DNA of 64,000 bases from Phlyctochytrium arcticum (GCA_025602905.1 JAHLKI010000005.1:1364001-1428000), one strand, 5' to 3'. Counted from the stretch's first letter, positions 32,721-48,200 are shown. Translations and numbers: made by a program. The notes: a model not told the origin generated them from the letters alone.

Positions 32721-35692
32721 CTATTCATCATCCCCCGTAAAGTCACCATATCGCCAGCGTCCAGCCCGAGCCTTCTTGGCGGCCTCTTCAGCCTCCACAC
32801 ATTTGTCCAGGACAGTCTGTTTGGCCTTCCGGTCTTCAGGGCGTATATATTCTCCCTTGGGTTGACGGGCCAGTTCAGCCTTGTAGCGCTTCAACAGGGG
32901 GCGGGGAAGAATCCCAAGGCCCTCCGTGATAATGGATTCGTTGATGGAGGATGTAGTGCTTTTGGGGAGTTTGAGGTCGGAGCCGTTGGGAGAGGAGGCG
33001 GATGCGATAGTGGTTGTGGTTCGTGGGTAGAGAATGACGTTCCAGACTTGTCCGGATCCGGATGTGCTACCCGTTTTGCCCAAAATGTAGGCGACCAGCG
33101 TCTTGCCTTCGGTGGCCTCTCGGAGATGGGTAAACGTCGCCTCGGCGTACTCATCCGAGTCGTCCTCGGGTAACTCGACATAGGCCAATTTGGCTTCTAC
33201 AGCTTGAGACGTGAGGCCGCCGTTGATGGTGCTCGTCGAGAATTTTGGGTCCAAGGGACGAAGCCGGGAGAGGGGGATCGTTTCTGAGTTGCCATAGTCG
33301 ACGTATAACACATTATAGGTGTTGGTTGTGCCGTGGGCTTTACGGATACGGGCACGGTACCATGCATCGTCGGCCGTGAATTGAGCAGACACGTAGTCCC
33401 CTACGCGGGGCTTAAATTCTTGAGGGACTGAAGACGCGGAAGAAGAATCGTGGTGGATAGAGAAATCGGCCATGAGCTTTTCGAGACGGTTGAGATCGGA
33501 AGTCATCACTTGTAAAAAGAGTTGGTTGCCGACCCCGATATGGGACACCAGGACTTCTTTGATGTCGGTCACGCGTTCGGAGGAAAGAAGGGATGCCGAT
33601 TGGGCGGCACTGGCTGCCTCCGCGGCTTCAGCCGCCTCATCAGCCGAATAGTCCTTCCAGATACCCTTTTTGGCGGCCTTTGCTCCCTTCTCGGCCTCAT
33701 AGAGCTGATGAGCGTTGGCGCTTTGCGATGCAGAGTAGTCGTGAACACTGGCCAAGCCCTCCTCCAAGAGCATAACCGCCATATTCTTGCGCTCATCATT
33801 GATGGTGAGGTACAAAGTTCCAATAAATCCGCCGACCTTGTCCATGCTCTCCACACTGAATTCGACTTCCCGCTGCATCGCGCGCTTGTTGACAAAATCC
33901 AATGCTTCAGGTCCGTACGGCTCGGATTGTTCGCCGGGTCGTCCAGCACGGGGGGCGCGAATTCCACCCAGGACGAGGGTTAGTGTACAGTTTTGCGATG
34001 GGACGTGGATCCGGAATCGGGAGCCGGAAGAAACAAAGTCGACGACTCCGCTGACAGTTCCCGCTCGTTGCAAGAATGGGAAAAACTGCCGGGCTTTGGC
34101 GACGGTCGCGGAGGCGTCCGAGATGCGGTGGAGGGGTGCCTCCTTGGTGGAATGGATTCCTTTCTGGGCCGCTTGAGCACGTTCATGGGCCAAGAGGAGC
34201 TGATCGTACTGTGACGACCGATTGTCGTCGTCCCGACGATGGCGGATGATATCAGCCAGACCTTTGGACACCACGACCTCAGCAACATTCTTGGCGCCTT
34301 GGGTGACGGTAGCGCATTCTCGTGCTTCGTAGGATCCCTCAGCTGGTTTGACATAGTCAATCACAACGTGTACCGGCTTGCCAATGCATCGGCCCCGCAG
34401 ATACTCGCGAGCGTCCAAGTCATACGAGTACTCCTTTACTGAACTGTCTTTGCTGACGGTAGTAGCCGGTCCCTTGGGTGCCCTAATGGATGAAAGCTGA
34501 ATGCGGCGTTCCTTGCCGGACGCGACACTCTCAACCAATAATGTGTCTCCGGACAATACTCGCGTGACAATAGCATCAAATTCAGATTCAGGTCCTGCAA
34601 CCTTGGTCTTGCCGACCCAGTTCTTCCACAATCGTACTTTGCGCTCTTTGGCCCGCTGCTCGGCGGCCCGGTACCGTCCTGGCCCGCCCGTCACCAGTGT
34701 GATGTTCCAATCCACGACCTTTGCGAGTCCCTCCACCAGTAAAGCCTCGCCAATGTTTCCTAGTGCATATTGCACACTGCCCACGAAATTGTCGTTTGAC
34801 GATAGCCCTTCCAGAACAATCTTGACGTCGCGATTCGACAAGCGCGCTTCCACAAAATATTTTGCTTCCTCGCTATACTCTTCGACGACATCCTCCATAT
34901 TGGGAATCCCTTTGCGAAGCGTTGGGGCTTTAAATCCCGACAACATTAACGTAATGTACACGCGCTCCGGAAGCAGCAGACACACCCGCAAAGTGGATCC
35001 ATCGCGGATTTGCTCGACAATGGCGTCAATGGGTTTGCCTTTGTGTTGTTCCAGGAAAGCACGGGCCTCATCACGCATGTCGTATTTGGCCGAGCGGTTC
35101 GAGAGTGACGGATCTTGGAAGACGCCTTTTCCCGCGGCCTCGGCTGCTTTCTCATACTCGAGCAGGAGTTCTTGCTCTCTAACAAAATACCATGAGCATT
35201 CCCTCCAAAACCAATTTCAATGAAAAACGTACTCGGAGTTGGTCCTCTTGCCATCGGCCGACTTGACTCTAGCCCAGCCTTCTTTGGCAATAGCCCGATT
35301 AACATTTGTCTCCTCACCGACGATGGGATGCTGAACGCGCAACACCCCAAAGTCCCGCTGATTGGATGTTGTTGTGTAGTCCACAGTGTAAAAGACTTCT
35401 TTGCCAACCAGCGCGCGACGCAAGAATTCGCGAGATTCAAAGGCAAACGGCTATAGTTTGAATCATTAGGATACGTTCGTTTTTGATGAAAGCTTGCAGA
35501 ACATACCTCTTCCCGCTCGGGCTCTTTTGCACTGCCCAGTCTTGGGGCTACCAAGTTGCTTAACGAAATGACTTTCTCAGCTGGAGGCCCATTGGATGGT
35601 TTTCCGTGGATCACGACCGTGTCGCCCGAGATGATGTTTTTGACCCAGGCCTTGCCGGATTGTGGCAGCGGAGTTGAAGTCGCTGCAGGCAT
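32721..35692 (-). CDS. SND1: Tudor-SN (staphylococcal nuclease and Tudor domain protein)
   Basis: Exons 35692-35507, 35450-35233 and 35178-32721, 953 aa, close to the usual 880-950. Repeated SN-like OB-fold domains follow one another: the first starts KAWVKNIISGDTVVIHGKP, later ones carry IVEQIRDGSTLRVCLLLP, IVTRVLSGDTLLVES and SGVVDFVSSGSRFRIHVP. A Tudor domain lies at about residues 720-780 (PRVGDYVSAQF, DAWYRARI, VLYVDYGNSE), split from a final partial SN fold as in all Tudor-SN. The family binds dsRNA and symmetric dimethyl-arginine, and acts in RNA stability, splicing and stress granules. Exon 2 ends at GA/GTACGT; the short introns (56 and 54 bp) fit the rest of the window. Whether nuclease residues remain was not checked domain by domain. 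Confidence 0.93.
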
Positions 35693-36190
35693 TATGTGTC
35701 GATTCTAGTGTTGGTAGTTTGAGATTCAATTGTTGTGAAATGTGATCTTAGATCAGACTTCTGTGATGCCGTCCTGGATGCCGTCGCGGGTCCAAGGTCG
35801 TCGTTTCACCTGCGGCTGCGAAAGTGGCACGGCCCATCCCGACTTCAAATCCCGTATACAACTTGTACTCGTACTTTAGCGGCGGAAGAACATTGATGAA
35901 TCATGAAAGTCAGATATCGGATGCAGAATATCATACAAGTTATACATGCAGGCACCGTAAAAGCTTGAAAGAGAGAGAGAGAGAGAGGGTTCTATGTGCT
36001 ATTTTGGAAAAAAAGATGGGGTCGCAAGAATACATAAGAGGCATACGTTTGGCACAAACGAAAAAAAAAGGCGGGATGAGAGGGGGTATCGAAATATATA
36101 CGAGGCGCAAAACTAGTCGTTTTTAACAAGAGTGGAGGGTGGTGCGAGCCAAATGCGCCGGGGGTCGGGAAATGATGTGATCCCAGGAAA
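35693..36190. other. Intergenic, GA microsatellite
   Basis: Upstream flank of Tudor-SN and downstream flank of the GTPase gene; holds a GA run at 35968-35988 and an A-run. No gene seen. Confidence 0.6.
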
Positions 36191-37719
36191 CTAAGATGTT
36201 GCGCCTGTAATCACACCTTGGGCAATGCCCGTAACCAGATTGAACGAATGGCGCCAGAACCAGTAATTTGACATGAGGACCAGTCCACTAGAGAACCTTG
36301 CAAAGCGTATAAACTGTCGGATGGCTTCCACTACTTGTGAGACAACGTCATTGACCAAGCGGTTGATTCGGTCGCCCCATCGCGTATACCGGGCCAATTC
36401 CTCCGTCTTGCGGGCATGAGCAGCGCGCACATCCATTTCAAAGTTTCGGTAATTTCGGTCCCACGTAGTCCGCGCTACGGTGGCAGGTTCAGCAGGAACG
36501 AGTTTGCTCGTGAAAGATTCCAGCTCGTTCAGGCATGTGTTTGCGGCACCTTCCATCTCTCGAAGAATGGTCCGCAAGTGTTTTCGGCCCGTAACCTGCA
36601 CAGGGTGGTTTCCTTGCTTTCGGACCTTGGCGATAAAGTCTGTCCATACCGTGTTTGCGGCTTCTGCAGCCATATTAGCGACCAAGGCCTCGGTGGCAGT
36701 CACCATATTGAACCGGTTGCCACCGTCGCGGATCTGGGTAAGAAGCTCTGAAATGAGTTGTACGACAACAGGTCCGTCGACTGGGACATTTCCAACCACA
36801 AAAGGCTCGAGGTTGTCAGCCAAGTTGTCAGCCAAAATTCCTACTGCCTCCTGGTGCACCGCAGACGAGTTGCCGGCAGATCCCATGTTAAAGGGCAACT
36901 TGGCAAATGACACGGAAAAATGTTGACGAATCAAGCGACGCACGCGGTTTGTTTGCTCATCGCCATCTTCTTCACTCAGCAAGTCTTCCAACAGACGTGA
37001 ATCAGGAATGTCGGAGTTGATGGACATGTTTTCTACCAAAACGAGCTCTCTTGTAATGTCCACCTCATCCTCAGAGCTGGTAGCGTGACCCATGTTGATG
37101 ACTTGCATCACAGTTTCCAGGCCACCCGTTGTAAAGCATCCACGTTCGTAAACGTACATTTTGGTGGATAGTCGAGCAGCGAGACCAATGACAAAGGGAA
37201 GGGCTGATTGATTGTGGTTTGCACCACCTTCACAGTCCAAAAACACAATGGTGCCTGGACCACGTGGATTATCGAATACCATCATATCAATACCGTGAGT
37301 GCATGGGACATTTCCCGGAGCAGAGTGAAATTTGTGATTGTCATTACCAGTCAAATGCGTACGCACTTTGGTGGCAGTGTAGGATTTGCCTGAGCTAGGT
37401 TAAGGGAATCAGCACAAGGGCCAACGTGAAATACTGACAGTCACTTATACCGGCCGAATCCAGTAAAGGCTACAAGGTGTAAGGGCACGGGTAGCTGGCT
37501 CAATATGGCCTCAGCCTCGGGAGTAATTCCAGTGGCAGTATACTTGATAGCGGAGCTGCCTGGTGCGACTGGTTTTGCCACAACCTTGACCAGCGGGACG
37601 GGCTGCTTCAATTCGCGCCAGTCGACGGAAGGAGGACGGCGTGAGCGAGCACGCGATATGAGGCTGTTAAAAGTACCCTGTACATCCATAGCCATCGTCG
37701 TAACAGCTGTGGTGGTCAT
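36191..37719 (-). CDS. GB1/RHD3-type (atlastin/GBP-like) GTPase
   Basis: Exons 37719-37451 and 37394-36191, 490 aa. The 56-bp intron splits the P-loop: joined it reads VAFTGFGRSGKSYTATK, a G-x4-GKS Walker A. A Thr-rich switch I stretch (HGIDMMVFDNP) and FLDCEGG as the DxxG switch II follow, the layout of GB1/RHD3 GTPases that fuse membranes or bind guanylates. The G4 position, usually RD in this family, is not evident; the expected strand reads ELVLVENMSINSD. The C-terminal 200 residues are helical, and the last 45 contain hydrophobic stretches (SGLVLMSNYWFW, NLVTGIAQGVITG) that could be a membrane hairpin as in atlastin and Sey1, but shorter. I infer an ER or vesicle-associated GTPase, divergent from Sey1. 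Confidence 0.68.
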
Positions 37720-39296
37720 TGTGGGTAATCTCTTTTCAAGAGTTTAAAACAATTGACGGGCGTATCTCGTCAGTAGTCACAGCTTACGCGGTCGTCAGCT
37801 CCGGGAGGTTTGCTTTATTGACAAGCTGGTTGCTGGAAGCAGGTTTTTGTAGGCCAAGAGTAGCACCAGTCAGTGGGATCGTCTATTGGGTTCAAGTCTG
37901 GAGGTAAAAGATCAGATTGTTGTCAGGAATAGGCAGGAGAACTTGTTGCCGTGCACGCTGTCAGATGCGCGGCGACCGCAAAGTCGTGGCACTTACGGGT
38001 TCAATACAAAGACCAGTTTCGATCGTCGTAGGATATGTTTCAAGGTCGTTTCGCGAGGGATCTTGTAGTTCAGATGTTGTTTTTAGCGGCTAATGGAAGC
38101 GTTGCATTTGGTGTGGAAAAATCGGATTTTGATGACGCCAAATTTGCATGTGCAAGCCGTGCAAAGTGCTGCGCAAAGGTCACGTGGACGGCTGTCCCCA
38201 CCGATGCGCAGTCGGGACCATCCATACCCCTCATGTATTATCGCTTATACTTCCTGGTATGCCTGGCATTGCATGGCATTGCATGATGAGCACCTTGTGA
38301 AATTATAACAATTTGGAATTGCTTTTAAACGAATTCCATTGTTCTGCTAATGTGTTGATGGGTACGATAGGGCTGCCCCAGTTGACATTTGGACAAAGGA
38401 TACGCTTTGGTCGGCAGAAATTGATCCGCGAACACATAAGATTTTGGGGCCAACATTGGTCGCCGTCAATTCAAGGTAAGAAACCAAAGAAAAGAAAGCT
38501 CGGGATTGAATGTGAAGAAAAATGAGCATTTGTGGTCATTCGGTCTATGAATAACCGCGCAGATGTAGGGCAGAAATTTGAGCTTACAGACTGTCTTTGA
38601 GAAGAACGTTTGAAAATAGCATTTGTGCGGTGTTGTGAGAAAGCAAGAATCCATTGAAACATAAAGGATGGATTTCAAGTGCAAAGGATTTGCTGCGCAA
38701 TTTGGCCAGTTTCTTCCCAGCGAGAAATGAAGAGGCTGGCAAGATTATACTGGACTGCTTTCATGTGCTGTTCTAACGTGCTAACGGGAAATTGACATTC
38801 GGTGTTTTGCCCTCTCAGGACCAGGTGTGCCGGCGTACCCACGTGCGGGCTGCGCACTTTGTACTGGCCATCAAATTCCTTCAAGTGTGCAGGCAGCATG
38901 ACCTTACCGATCAGGGATCTCTTCATACTCAACTGAATACTAGGCCCCTCTGATGTTATACGCAAGACAGCCTAACATGGAAGGTCTCACTTTGTAAACA
39001 TTTGCACATTATATCAGTGTTGGGACTACCGTAATCTGGGATCCGTCATTCACTCAAGCGGTGGGCATTGGAGCCAGGTGTAGAAGTTGATGCACCTAGT
39101 CAGAACAAATTCTTGGCAAAAACTATATCTTTCTTATAAACCACAACGTCAGCCTGCTCCAACAAATCATTCACAGGGAAGAGTGTGGGGGGAAGTGACT
39201 TGACGCACAGGAATGGGAGGTAGACGAATAGATGTAATGGATGACTTGATCACAAAAGGGGGTATGACATGGGATCTCTGAGCTAAAAAGATTGTT
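37720..39296. other. Intergenic, 1.6 kb
   Basis: No gene supported. Short frames exist (for example 38675-38965 minus) without domains or splice context. Confidence 0.5.
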
Positions 39297-40173
<877 letters not shown>

Positions 40174-42268
40174 GCTGGCGAGTTTTTATCAAAAAAAAAG
40201 CTTTGCGTCCAAAACCGGGCAATCGGATGTCGTGATTTGACACAGTTAAATGAAAAGATTCTCGCGACCGGTAAATGAACCGAACTCCTAAAACAAAGCG
40301 TATACTGGTAAACAAGGTGAAAATGCAAATGAGAATGATGATTGGATCAGAACCTTGTCTCTAGTGGTCCAACTGGTCCAGAGTACTACGTTGCGTTACC
40401 GGGAAAAGGTTATTGGCGTTATATAAGTGAATGGAAAGCCGGAAAATACACTGCAGAATAGGAATGAAGGAAAAGGAAGATTTTGGTTCAGTCGACACGC
40501 GTAGGGGATGATTGACACTAGGCAAAGCCAAAACTCCTCGGCACCCAAAACCAGATTCTTTGCCCAACGAGATAAAATCATGCCCATGGTTCTGAAATCC
40601 AGCACGAAACTCGCTTTCCAGCTGCTACCGGAAAATCCCCGGCCCGACTAGCAAACGCGTATCCATGGGTCTCGTCTCAACTCGTCCAGCAAATATTGAC
40701 AGATTCCATCTTCCTTGTCCTCGCCGTCAAACCTTGCCAAAGAAAAGGCTCTTCATCTCTATCGACTGCTTTCTGGTTGTTGCGGGATGCGCCAGGTGCA
40801 GTAAACTGAGCCGCTCCCTCTGGCAAGCCGGGGGCGCGGATGGATGCCAAAAACCTCGGCCAGACTCACCGTATTCAAAAGACAAGCTCCTCAAACTCCA
40901 GTCTCGCAGTCTGTCGGTGTTGGGGCTCCGTATCTTAAGTGTTTTGCAGTGGGTGGTAGTAGAAATCCCGGTGGTGGTGTGCAAGAAAACGCTGGATGGC
41001 GAGTGGCTCGTTGGTCAAGCGGCGGCTGGCCCTTGGCTTTGCTTACGATGGGCTGCGGAAGGGCGGAGTCTCAAAAGATGTCGCTTTTCTCGCTGGCGTT
41101 TTCTCGGCGTATATAATGGACAGGATGGTTTAAACGGAACAGCACAACAGCCTGACTGGCAAGCAGTTTTACAGTGTTTTCCAGAGTTCACTATGCTTGC
41201 AACGATTTATCCGGATGTAAACTGCGGGCAATAACAAGATCTGGGAGTCGCCTGCAGAGTTCACACGCTTTGCGGGGGACTTGGCAAGCTTACTTGTATT
41301 CATCCAAAGTCTCAAATAATTTGAGTACCACTTTCTTTTCTTACTTCAACAAACTACAGGACTGCATGTCCCTCAATCACTGCTGAAGCGGCCACACCCG
41401 GTCTTGCGCCAATCTCTCCAAGGTCGGCCCCGGGGAGCTCGGTCGCTATTTATAGCATCTACATGACTACCAGAGGCTCATATGTCGGAATTCAGGGTCT
41501 TCTGGACTGTTCCCTCATGACATGACATGGGACAACAGCTGTCACTTGCCACTTCCTGAACAACATGAGTACAAACATTCATTTTCTACGTGATTTTGTA
41601 GCAGGCGCCGGCCCACATTTGGGTGGATATCTTTGACAATCACCAGCTGGGCCTTTTGGCCTTGTGTGGTTCAGGGCTTCGGCGGCCTGTGAAAGTCATG
41701 GACGTCCGATGTGTCCCAGATAGAAGGGACGCTCGCAACAGATGAGTGGTTATGGCGGAGGTGGAAGTCAGGAGCTAGTAAAGTGATCATCCTCAGATGG
41801 GGCGTTGAAGTTTGCTTCCCTTTAATATGTCTATGTCTAGGATGTCGAGAAGGCCGAGAGATGCCCAACGAGATGAACCTCCAAATTTCAAATTCCAGAC
41901 CAACTTTCGCCACGTGACTTGATTATGTGAGCGAATCGCCGACCATTGACCAGAAATCGGTTTCAGGCTGTTCAGCGATCTTGGGCACGTACCAAGAGAC
42001 GAGAAGCCTTTTTTCTATGATTTAGTTTGGTAGTTAATATTCCCATCCCTCGCGCGGCGTTGGAAATCTTTGGAACAGTGGATTTGTAGACTCTTGCTGG
42101 ATCAAAAGTATACCCTTGAGTCAAGAGTGCATCAACATTGTCTCGTCAACCCAAAGGAAGAGAAAACGCTCTTGATTTCGACCTACAAATCACTGTTGCA
42201 GAGCAGGACTCTGCTTATTCCAATCCCCTGTGGAGGCACGCGTGGTATTTACTTCCTAGTGACCCACA
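40174..42268. other. Shared upstream region of Rap1 and RalGAP-alpha genes
   Basis: 2.1 kb between divergently transcribed genes. One long frame (40665-41234 plus) has no domain or homology that I see. No RNA gene found. Confidence 0.5.
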
Positions 42269-45200
42269 ATGGCGGAGGAAAAGCGTATGGAAAAGTTACT
42301 CAAAAGGGCCAAGCCCTTTCTGGATGAGAAACTGAAAGCCAAGCAACGTTTGAGCTCTTTGTGGAACTTTCTTGGTGAGATATGGAGTGATTTGTGAATC
42401 CTGGATAGATCGTCTGACCAGAAAAGAATCTACGTCTAGACAATACCAGTGAACCAGATCAGTGCAAGTTCTTTCAGGACCATGATTTTCAAGTCTTTAA
42501 CGTTTTCCATGAGTGCTTTTCCCATCAAGTGGATAAGATCAAAGGTGAAGATTCGGGACATGCTTGCGTTTGGAGAGTTGAAAGTTGAACCTGAAGTTTA
42601 GCACGGGAAAAACCGGATAAGCTTCTGTCGGTGAATAGCAAGGAAGTGGTGGATCTGATGCGGGTACTGCAAATACTGAGGAAGGTCTTTGTGTTCCTTC
42701 CAGAGCGAATGCGGTATGGGTGGCAGAGGAAGAGCATCGGTATGATGTGTGATTCATTTTCGTCGGAATACCCTTTGTTGATTTCCTCGTAGTGGGAGTT
42801 CTTCAAACACTCTTATGCACAGCGAATCATCCTAAAGTCCGGATCGAAGGGTTCCGGCTCCTCCTACTTTACCTCAATTCCCATTCCTCAGAGTCTGCCG
42901 AAGTCATCCCTCTCTACTCAAATGCCTTTCTTCTTTCAGTCTTTGACGCGTTCCCTTTCCCACTGCCGGCAAACTTGGCTAATCATGATTGCGAAGATCC
43001 ACCGATAGTGGGTCTAGACTCTCGGGCGGAAGACTTGCTGGGACTAGGGGACGACGTCATGTCACCTCAAGGCAGTTATGTCGCTGCCGAAGGCATGTCG
43101 AGCTCACGAGCTGATACCTCCAATATTCTCCTAAAGGATGAGTGGAAAGGGGAGGGAAAGGGAAAGCTCAATCAATCTTCTATTGAATGGGAGCGAAAAG
43201 TGCAGACCCTTACTGGAGCCACTTCTTCAAGTGGGGGAGGGACGACATGTAAGCGGTATATGCATAAACAATGCAACATTTATTGAGATGAACCATAAGT
43301 AGACAAAACACATCTTTTACCGTCGCCTACCCCCTTCACAACCTACGATGCTGTCGATCTTCTGGAAGAGCTCTTGCAAAACATGGTCATGGCGGCCAGT
43401 GGTGACATCCCGGCTACGACAACACTCCCAGTCGCCAGTATAGCATCTCAATATGGCTCCATGCTACGAATCGGCGGCATGGGTGGTGGTGCTATTTCCC
43501 GTCATTCCTCATTTGCAGAGATGCGAGCGGGAAGCGATAGTAAGGCCGATTCAGTTGTTGGCTCGACAACCGCGCAGCCTTCAACGGGGATAGGACTGGG
43601 CATAACGATGTCGAACACCGGGGTAGATGAGGCTCCACCGGCGATACCGAGTCCCGTAGGAAACAGAGAGACCGAACTACCTGTAACGCACCCTGGCCCA
43701 GGAACTGGTTGTTTGGGAGCAGACGGTTTGGATGCTAGGGAAAAGCGACTAAAGTTTATGTGGGAGATCTTCCAGAAATACTACCTAAGGCTACTATTCC
43801 CCAAAGTCTCGCGAAAATCTGGTCTACAGGTTGCTGATGGTGAAGGTACGTGTAGGGCAGAGAGTGCTCGATCACATTGCTCAGGTCGGCTCATATCTCG
43901 TAGGATTTGCCACTTGCCCACCACAGCTTCTGCATTCTTTAATCAACTTTCTCATCCGACAATGCCTTGATCCCTCCGCTCCAACAACTTCCGCCACCGC
44001 CCTCCGAAACCTTTTACTGAACCCAAATTCCCCAAATTGTGACATGGTCCACGAATGGCTACGACAGGCTATGTTACTGCCGTACATGTGGAGTGACGTG
44101 ACGAGGGGAGCTATTGCTGTTATTCGAGCGTGGTGCAGTGTCTCGGTAAGTTATCTTGCCATGTTGTAGGCTGTGAAACTGAAGCGTCTTTCGAAAATGT
44201 TAGAATGAGGCACGACCTGCATTCTTACGTGCCCCTACACCATTACCAGACACATCAGATGAAGACGATTTCCTGAAAGACCATGAATTCGAACAAGGAG
44301 AAACCAATTCTTACTTGAGACGATACATTCGATGCATGAGGTTGACATTCCTTCAAAAGTCCGACAGTGTAGAGTACATTAACGCGCAAGTAGGTTTTGA
44401 TGCGGTATGGACGGGGGACCGATGTTTTAACACTCGAGACTATCTCAGATGACCATTTTTGCTGAAGTCTTATCCTTGTATCGGTTCATTATCCTGGATG
44501 TGTCCGAACTTCACGTATCCCGTCAAACTCGACAAACTTTGACCTCCACTCTTCTTGACATTACCTCCCAAGTTCTTTGTCAAACTGATCCTTGCGCAGT
44601 CGTGCCATATCCCGCAAGAGCAGCGGAAATTGCAGATTTACTGTTTGAGACCATCTTTTACACTTGGGTGAGATGCCGGATGAAGGACAACAAGCTTTGG
44701 GAGACGCTCCGAAAAGTTTTGAAGGAATGTACACGATGGAAAGAATGTATTGGGCAATGGGGGGTAAGGATCTTGAGTAAAAACAGAACAGCAAGACCGC
44801 TTTGATGACCTTAACGACATTTAGACTGTGGTTTTGAAGTTGACTAACGTCATGTGCAAGTACGTTTATCAATCCGACATTGACCTTAATGCTTCCTGTG
44901 GTCAAATCCCGTGCTCTGCCACCGACATCTCTCGGATCATCGCTGCAAACTCCACATCCGCTTCATCGAATACTACCACTGTTCCGAACTTGGCTGCAAT
45001 ACCACATCTCAAAAGTGTCGCGTCAGTTGCGTCTGCGGCAACCACATTTTCCAAAATTCGAGATAGGTCGCAGAGTATATATCTTGCATCCGGCGTAAAC
45101 GTAAATCCAAGTGGTCCAAGCACGTCAGGATCATCCACTCCAACCTCTACATTGGTGGACCGCCATGAGCGAAGTTCGTTTCTTGTACCGTCAACGCACT

Positions 45201-48200
45201 CAGGCAGTGTCGCTTCCTCGATGGTTCGCGCCCTCTCTCCCCAGACGCGACAAAAAGGAGACTCGAATGGAATGGTGTCCGCGCGAAGTGATCCCGACCT
45301 GACCGCGCACACTTACTCTGTAGAGAAGGATAAAGCTGGCACCGCAATGAAAGGGAGAGATAGCGAATACCGTATGGGATCAAATACAGTGACTGAGGAA
45401 TCGACAGAGGATACGAGGATAGAAACGCTTCCGGTATACATACGTAGTCCCTTGATCTTAAAGCTCATGCTGACCTACAGAATCAAAGGCGCCCTTTCTG
45501 AAGGACCTTCACCCCACTTCTACCGTTTCAATTCAGATAGACGCTCTGGAAAAGTATGTCTTCTCATCCTTGTAAACTGACGCTTTCCGATCTAAACTAG
45601 TTCTTAGCCCATCCCGAATCCCCATTCTGGCCGTTCAGCATTCAGTTACTATGCCCGAATTCGTTGATCTGGAAAGTTTATCGTTCTGGGATGCAGAGAA
45701 TGCTCTCTTTTTGTGGAAAAACATGGTTTGTGTCCTCGGAAACGTGAACGAGATTGAGGTAAGCAAGGCTACACACTTTCTTCTGGAAAGTGTACTAAAT
45801 TTTGGGCTCTAATTAGGTACCTGCCAACCATGCAGCAGCGATGACATTTCTTTTAAATGTTTGGGACCGGTTAGAAAAGGTAACAGACATTTGGAAGATC
45901 TGAAGACGATATGATATCTAAATGACTGAATACAGACGCGTGATTCACAGCCGTACGCAAGTGATTCGCAGCAAATGCCATCCCTTTTCGAGTTCGCGGT
46001 GTGGTTCTTTCAGGCCGCCGATATGAATGAGTACATATTCCGCTTGAAAACCCCGCAATCTGCTCCCAACTAATTTGCTTTCTTACCAAGTGAGTTTGCT
46101 GATGGCCGCGCCATTGCGTATAGCGCAATATGCAAAACAATGTGTCGCCGGCACGACCAGGCCTTTCACGACGACTACTATGCTCACTTCTACAGGCTGC
46201 TGATCCAGGTTTGTACTGATTGCAGGACTATGGAGATTTCCATACATTGACCTACGTAAATAGGGTTTAGCGAGTGATGACCGTAAAGTGGTTTATGCCA
46301 TCTTTCAAAACTGCCAGAAATTTTTCGCACTGGGTTTGCCTGGAAGTTTTATCTTGGTACAACCCTTTATCAAATGCGTGCGTCAGATGGTGGGTAATTT
46401 GTTTGTAGGGACTATCCTGTCGCTTGCGTTTAGACTAATTCTGCGGAATAGTTTCTGGAATCGTCATCGAAATCACAATCTCAAACCATTCCCGAAAACG
46501 TCCGCCAGGATGCGATAGTTATACTTTCATCTCTCATCTGCACCCCCAACCACTTTGCGCGACAATCTGACATTGATATGCGATTGACGCCTCAATCACC
46601 GAACCATCTCTTGCGCCCCTCACGTATGGAAAGCAAAGATGGCATGCACGTTGGACCTGAAGTTAGCACTTCTTTTCCAGCACCACTGGAAGACAGTCCA
46701 GCAAAAGTTGTGAGCATCACTTCTTCGCTGCTCGATCGGCGGGCCCTGACTCCACCACGACCCATCTCGACTTATCAGCCGCAGGCGGCGGGTAATGCCA
46801 GTTCGACTGCCCAATCGTGGTCTCATCCTTCACCTGGATCTTATTCGGTCACATCCCCTTCCCATCCATCATCAAACCGAAACAGCTTACCTCCTGCTGT
46901 CCCTTCGCCTTCTCCGGCCGCTTTGGCTGCAGCAGCCGCAGCCGCAGCTGCTGTCCCCGCCCCCAAAGTTCAATCACCAGCGCATTCCTACAACTTCAGT
47001 CCGTCACCAAACATAAATGTTTCCCGCTCTTCAGTAATTAGAGCTGATAGAAGGCCCAGCCTGTCGCATCAATCATCTTTCGATTTATTCCCAAATACCG
47101 AAATGGGCGTACCCATTGTATCGCATATGCAAACGGCTGATCCACCTATAATGTCGTTCTTGGACATGAAAGTCGCTATAAAGGATGTATTCCTAGCACT
47201 TGCGACCGAAGAACGAAACCCAGGGCGCGTGGAGCGGAATCCAGATACATTAGCCATGCTGGTGTGGAGTGTGGCATTAGTTGCCTTTGATGAGATGATG
47301 GCGGCACGGAGGTATGGGCATTGACTTCTCCGGCCCATTTGTCAGTATAGTAATGCATATTCACATGACAGGCCAGTAAAACAGATTGTAGATGACTCAA
47401 TCAACATTCTTCTTGACCACTTGACCGTTGAGAATTTGAAAGTTGTTCACGCGGCTGCGGACGGACTTACTCTCTTTGCGCAAAACAAGACGCTCCTGGG
47501 CTATCTTGAAAAGGTTGGTGCGCAGGACCATCATTTTGCATAAACACATTATCCTGACCGAACGGGACTAGCCTGTTCTTCAAAGCATCGTCGAGAAGAT
47601 TGTGGGTGCTTTGACTGAACAAATGATGTTTCAGCATGGAGTTACCCCACATCAAGTTCGAGGTGACGCCCCACACGATATTTGAGTGCCACTATCGCAT
47701 TCTAACTATTACGTTTTGAAGGACTTATTGTGTCACGTCTATTGTATTGCCTCTTGGAGTGGGTCATTATCCTTCCTTCAGACGTGCTGGCTTTGCCAAA
47801 GATGGCGCAGATGGTATTTGAAGTAATAGAGAATGCGCTAACGGACACTTCCGACACTACTACCGCCCTTCCGGATACATCATCCTCTCTCAATAATACC
47901 ACGGCTCGTCGTCCTAGAATGAGCATACATGAGGCTACTGCTCCATTCCTTGGAGGCGCGGGGAATTTGGCGCGGGAAGGTTCAAGGGATCGCCGGAGCG
48001 TTATTCAGTTTGATGGCAAGATTGGGGAGAATATCGGCAGTATTCCACAACTGAACCAAGCGACTACTGGGACAACAGACGATGCGGATTCGGATTTGGT
48101 GATAATAAAAGTATGTAGATTTGTACGGTTCCCCTTTTGCGATGGTCATCAATTATTTACTATAATACTACAGGAGAGCGCAGAGAACGTGTTGATGCAC

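Noticed and set aside
32862..35223. Several long open frames opposite the Tudor-SN gene
   Set aside because: Shadows of a well-supported coding sequence on the other strand.
38675..38965. 96-residue minus-strand frame
   Set aside because: Amino-acid composition is plausible but there is no domain, paralogue or splice context.
40665..41234. 189-residue open frame between Rap1 and RalGAP genes
   Set aside because: Trp/Cys-rich composition and no recognisable motif; overlapping frames on the other strand are equally long.
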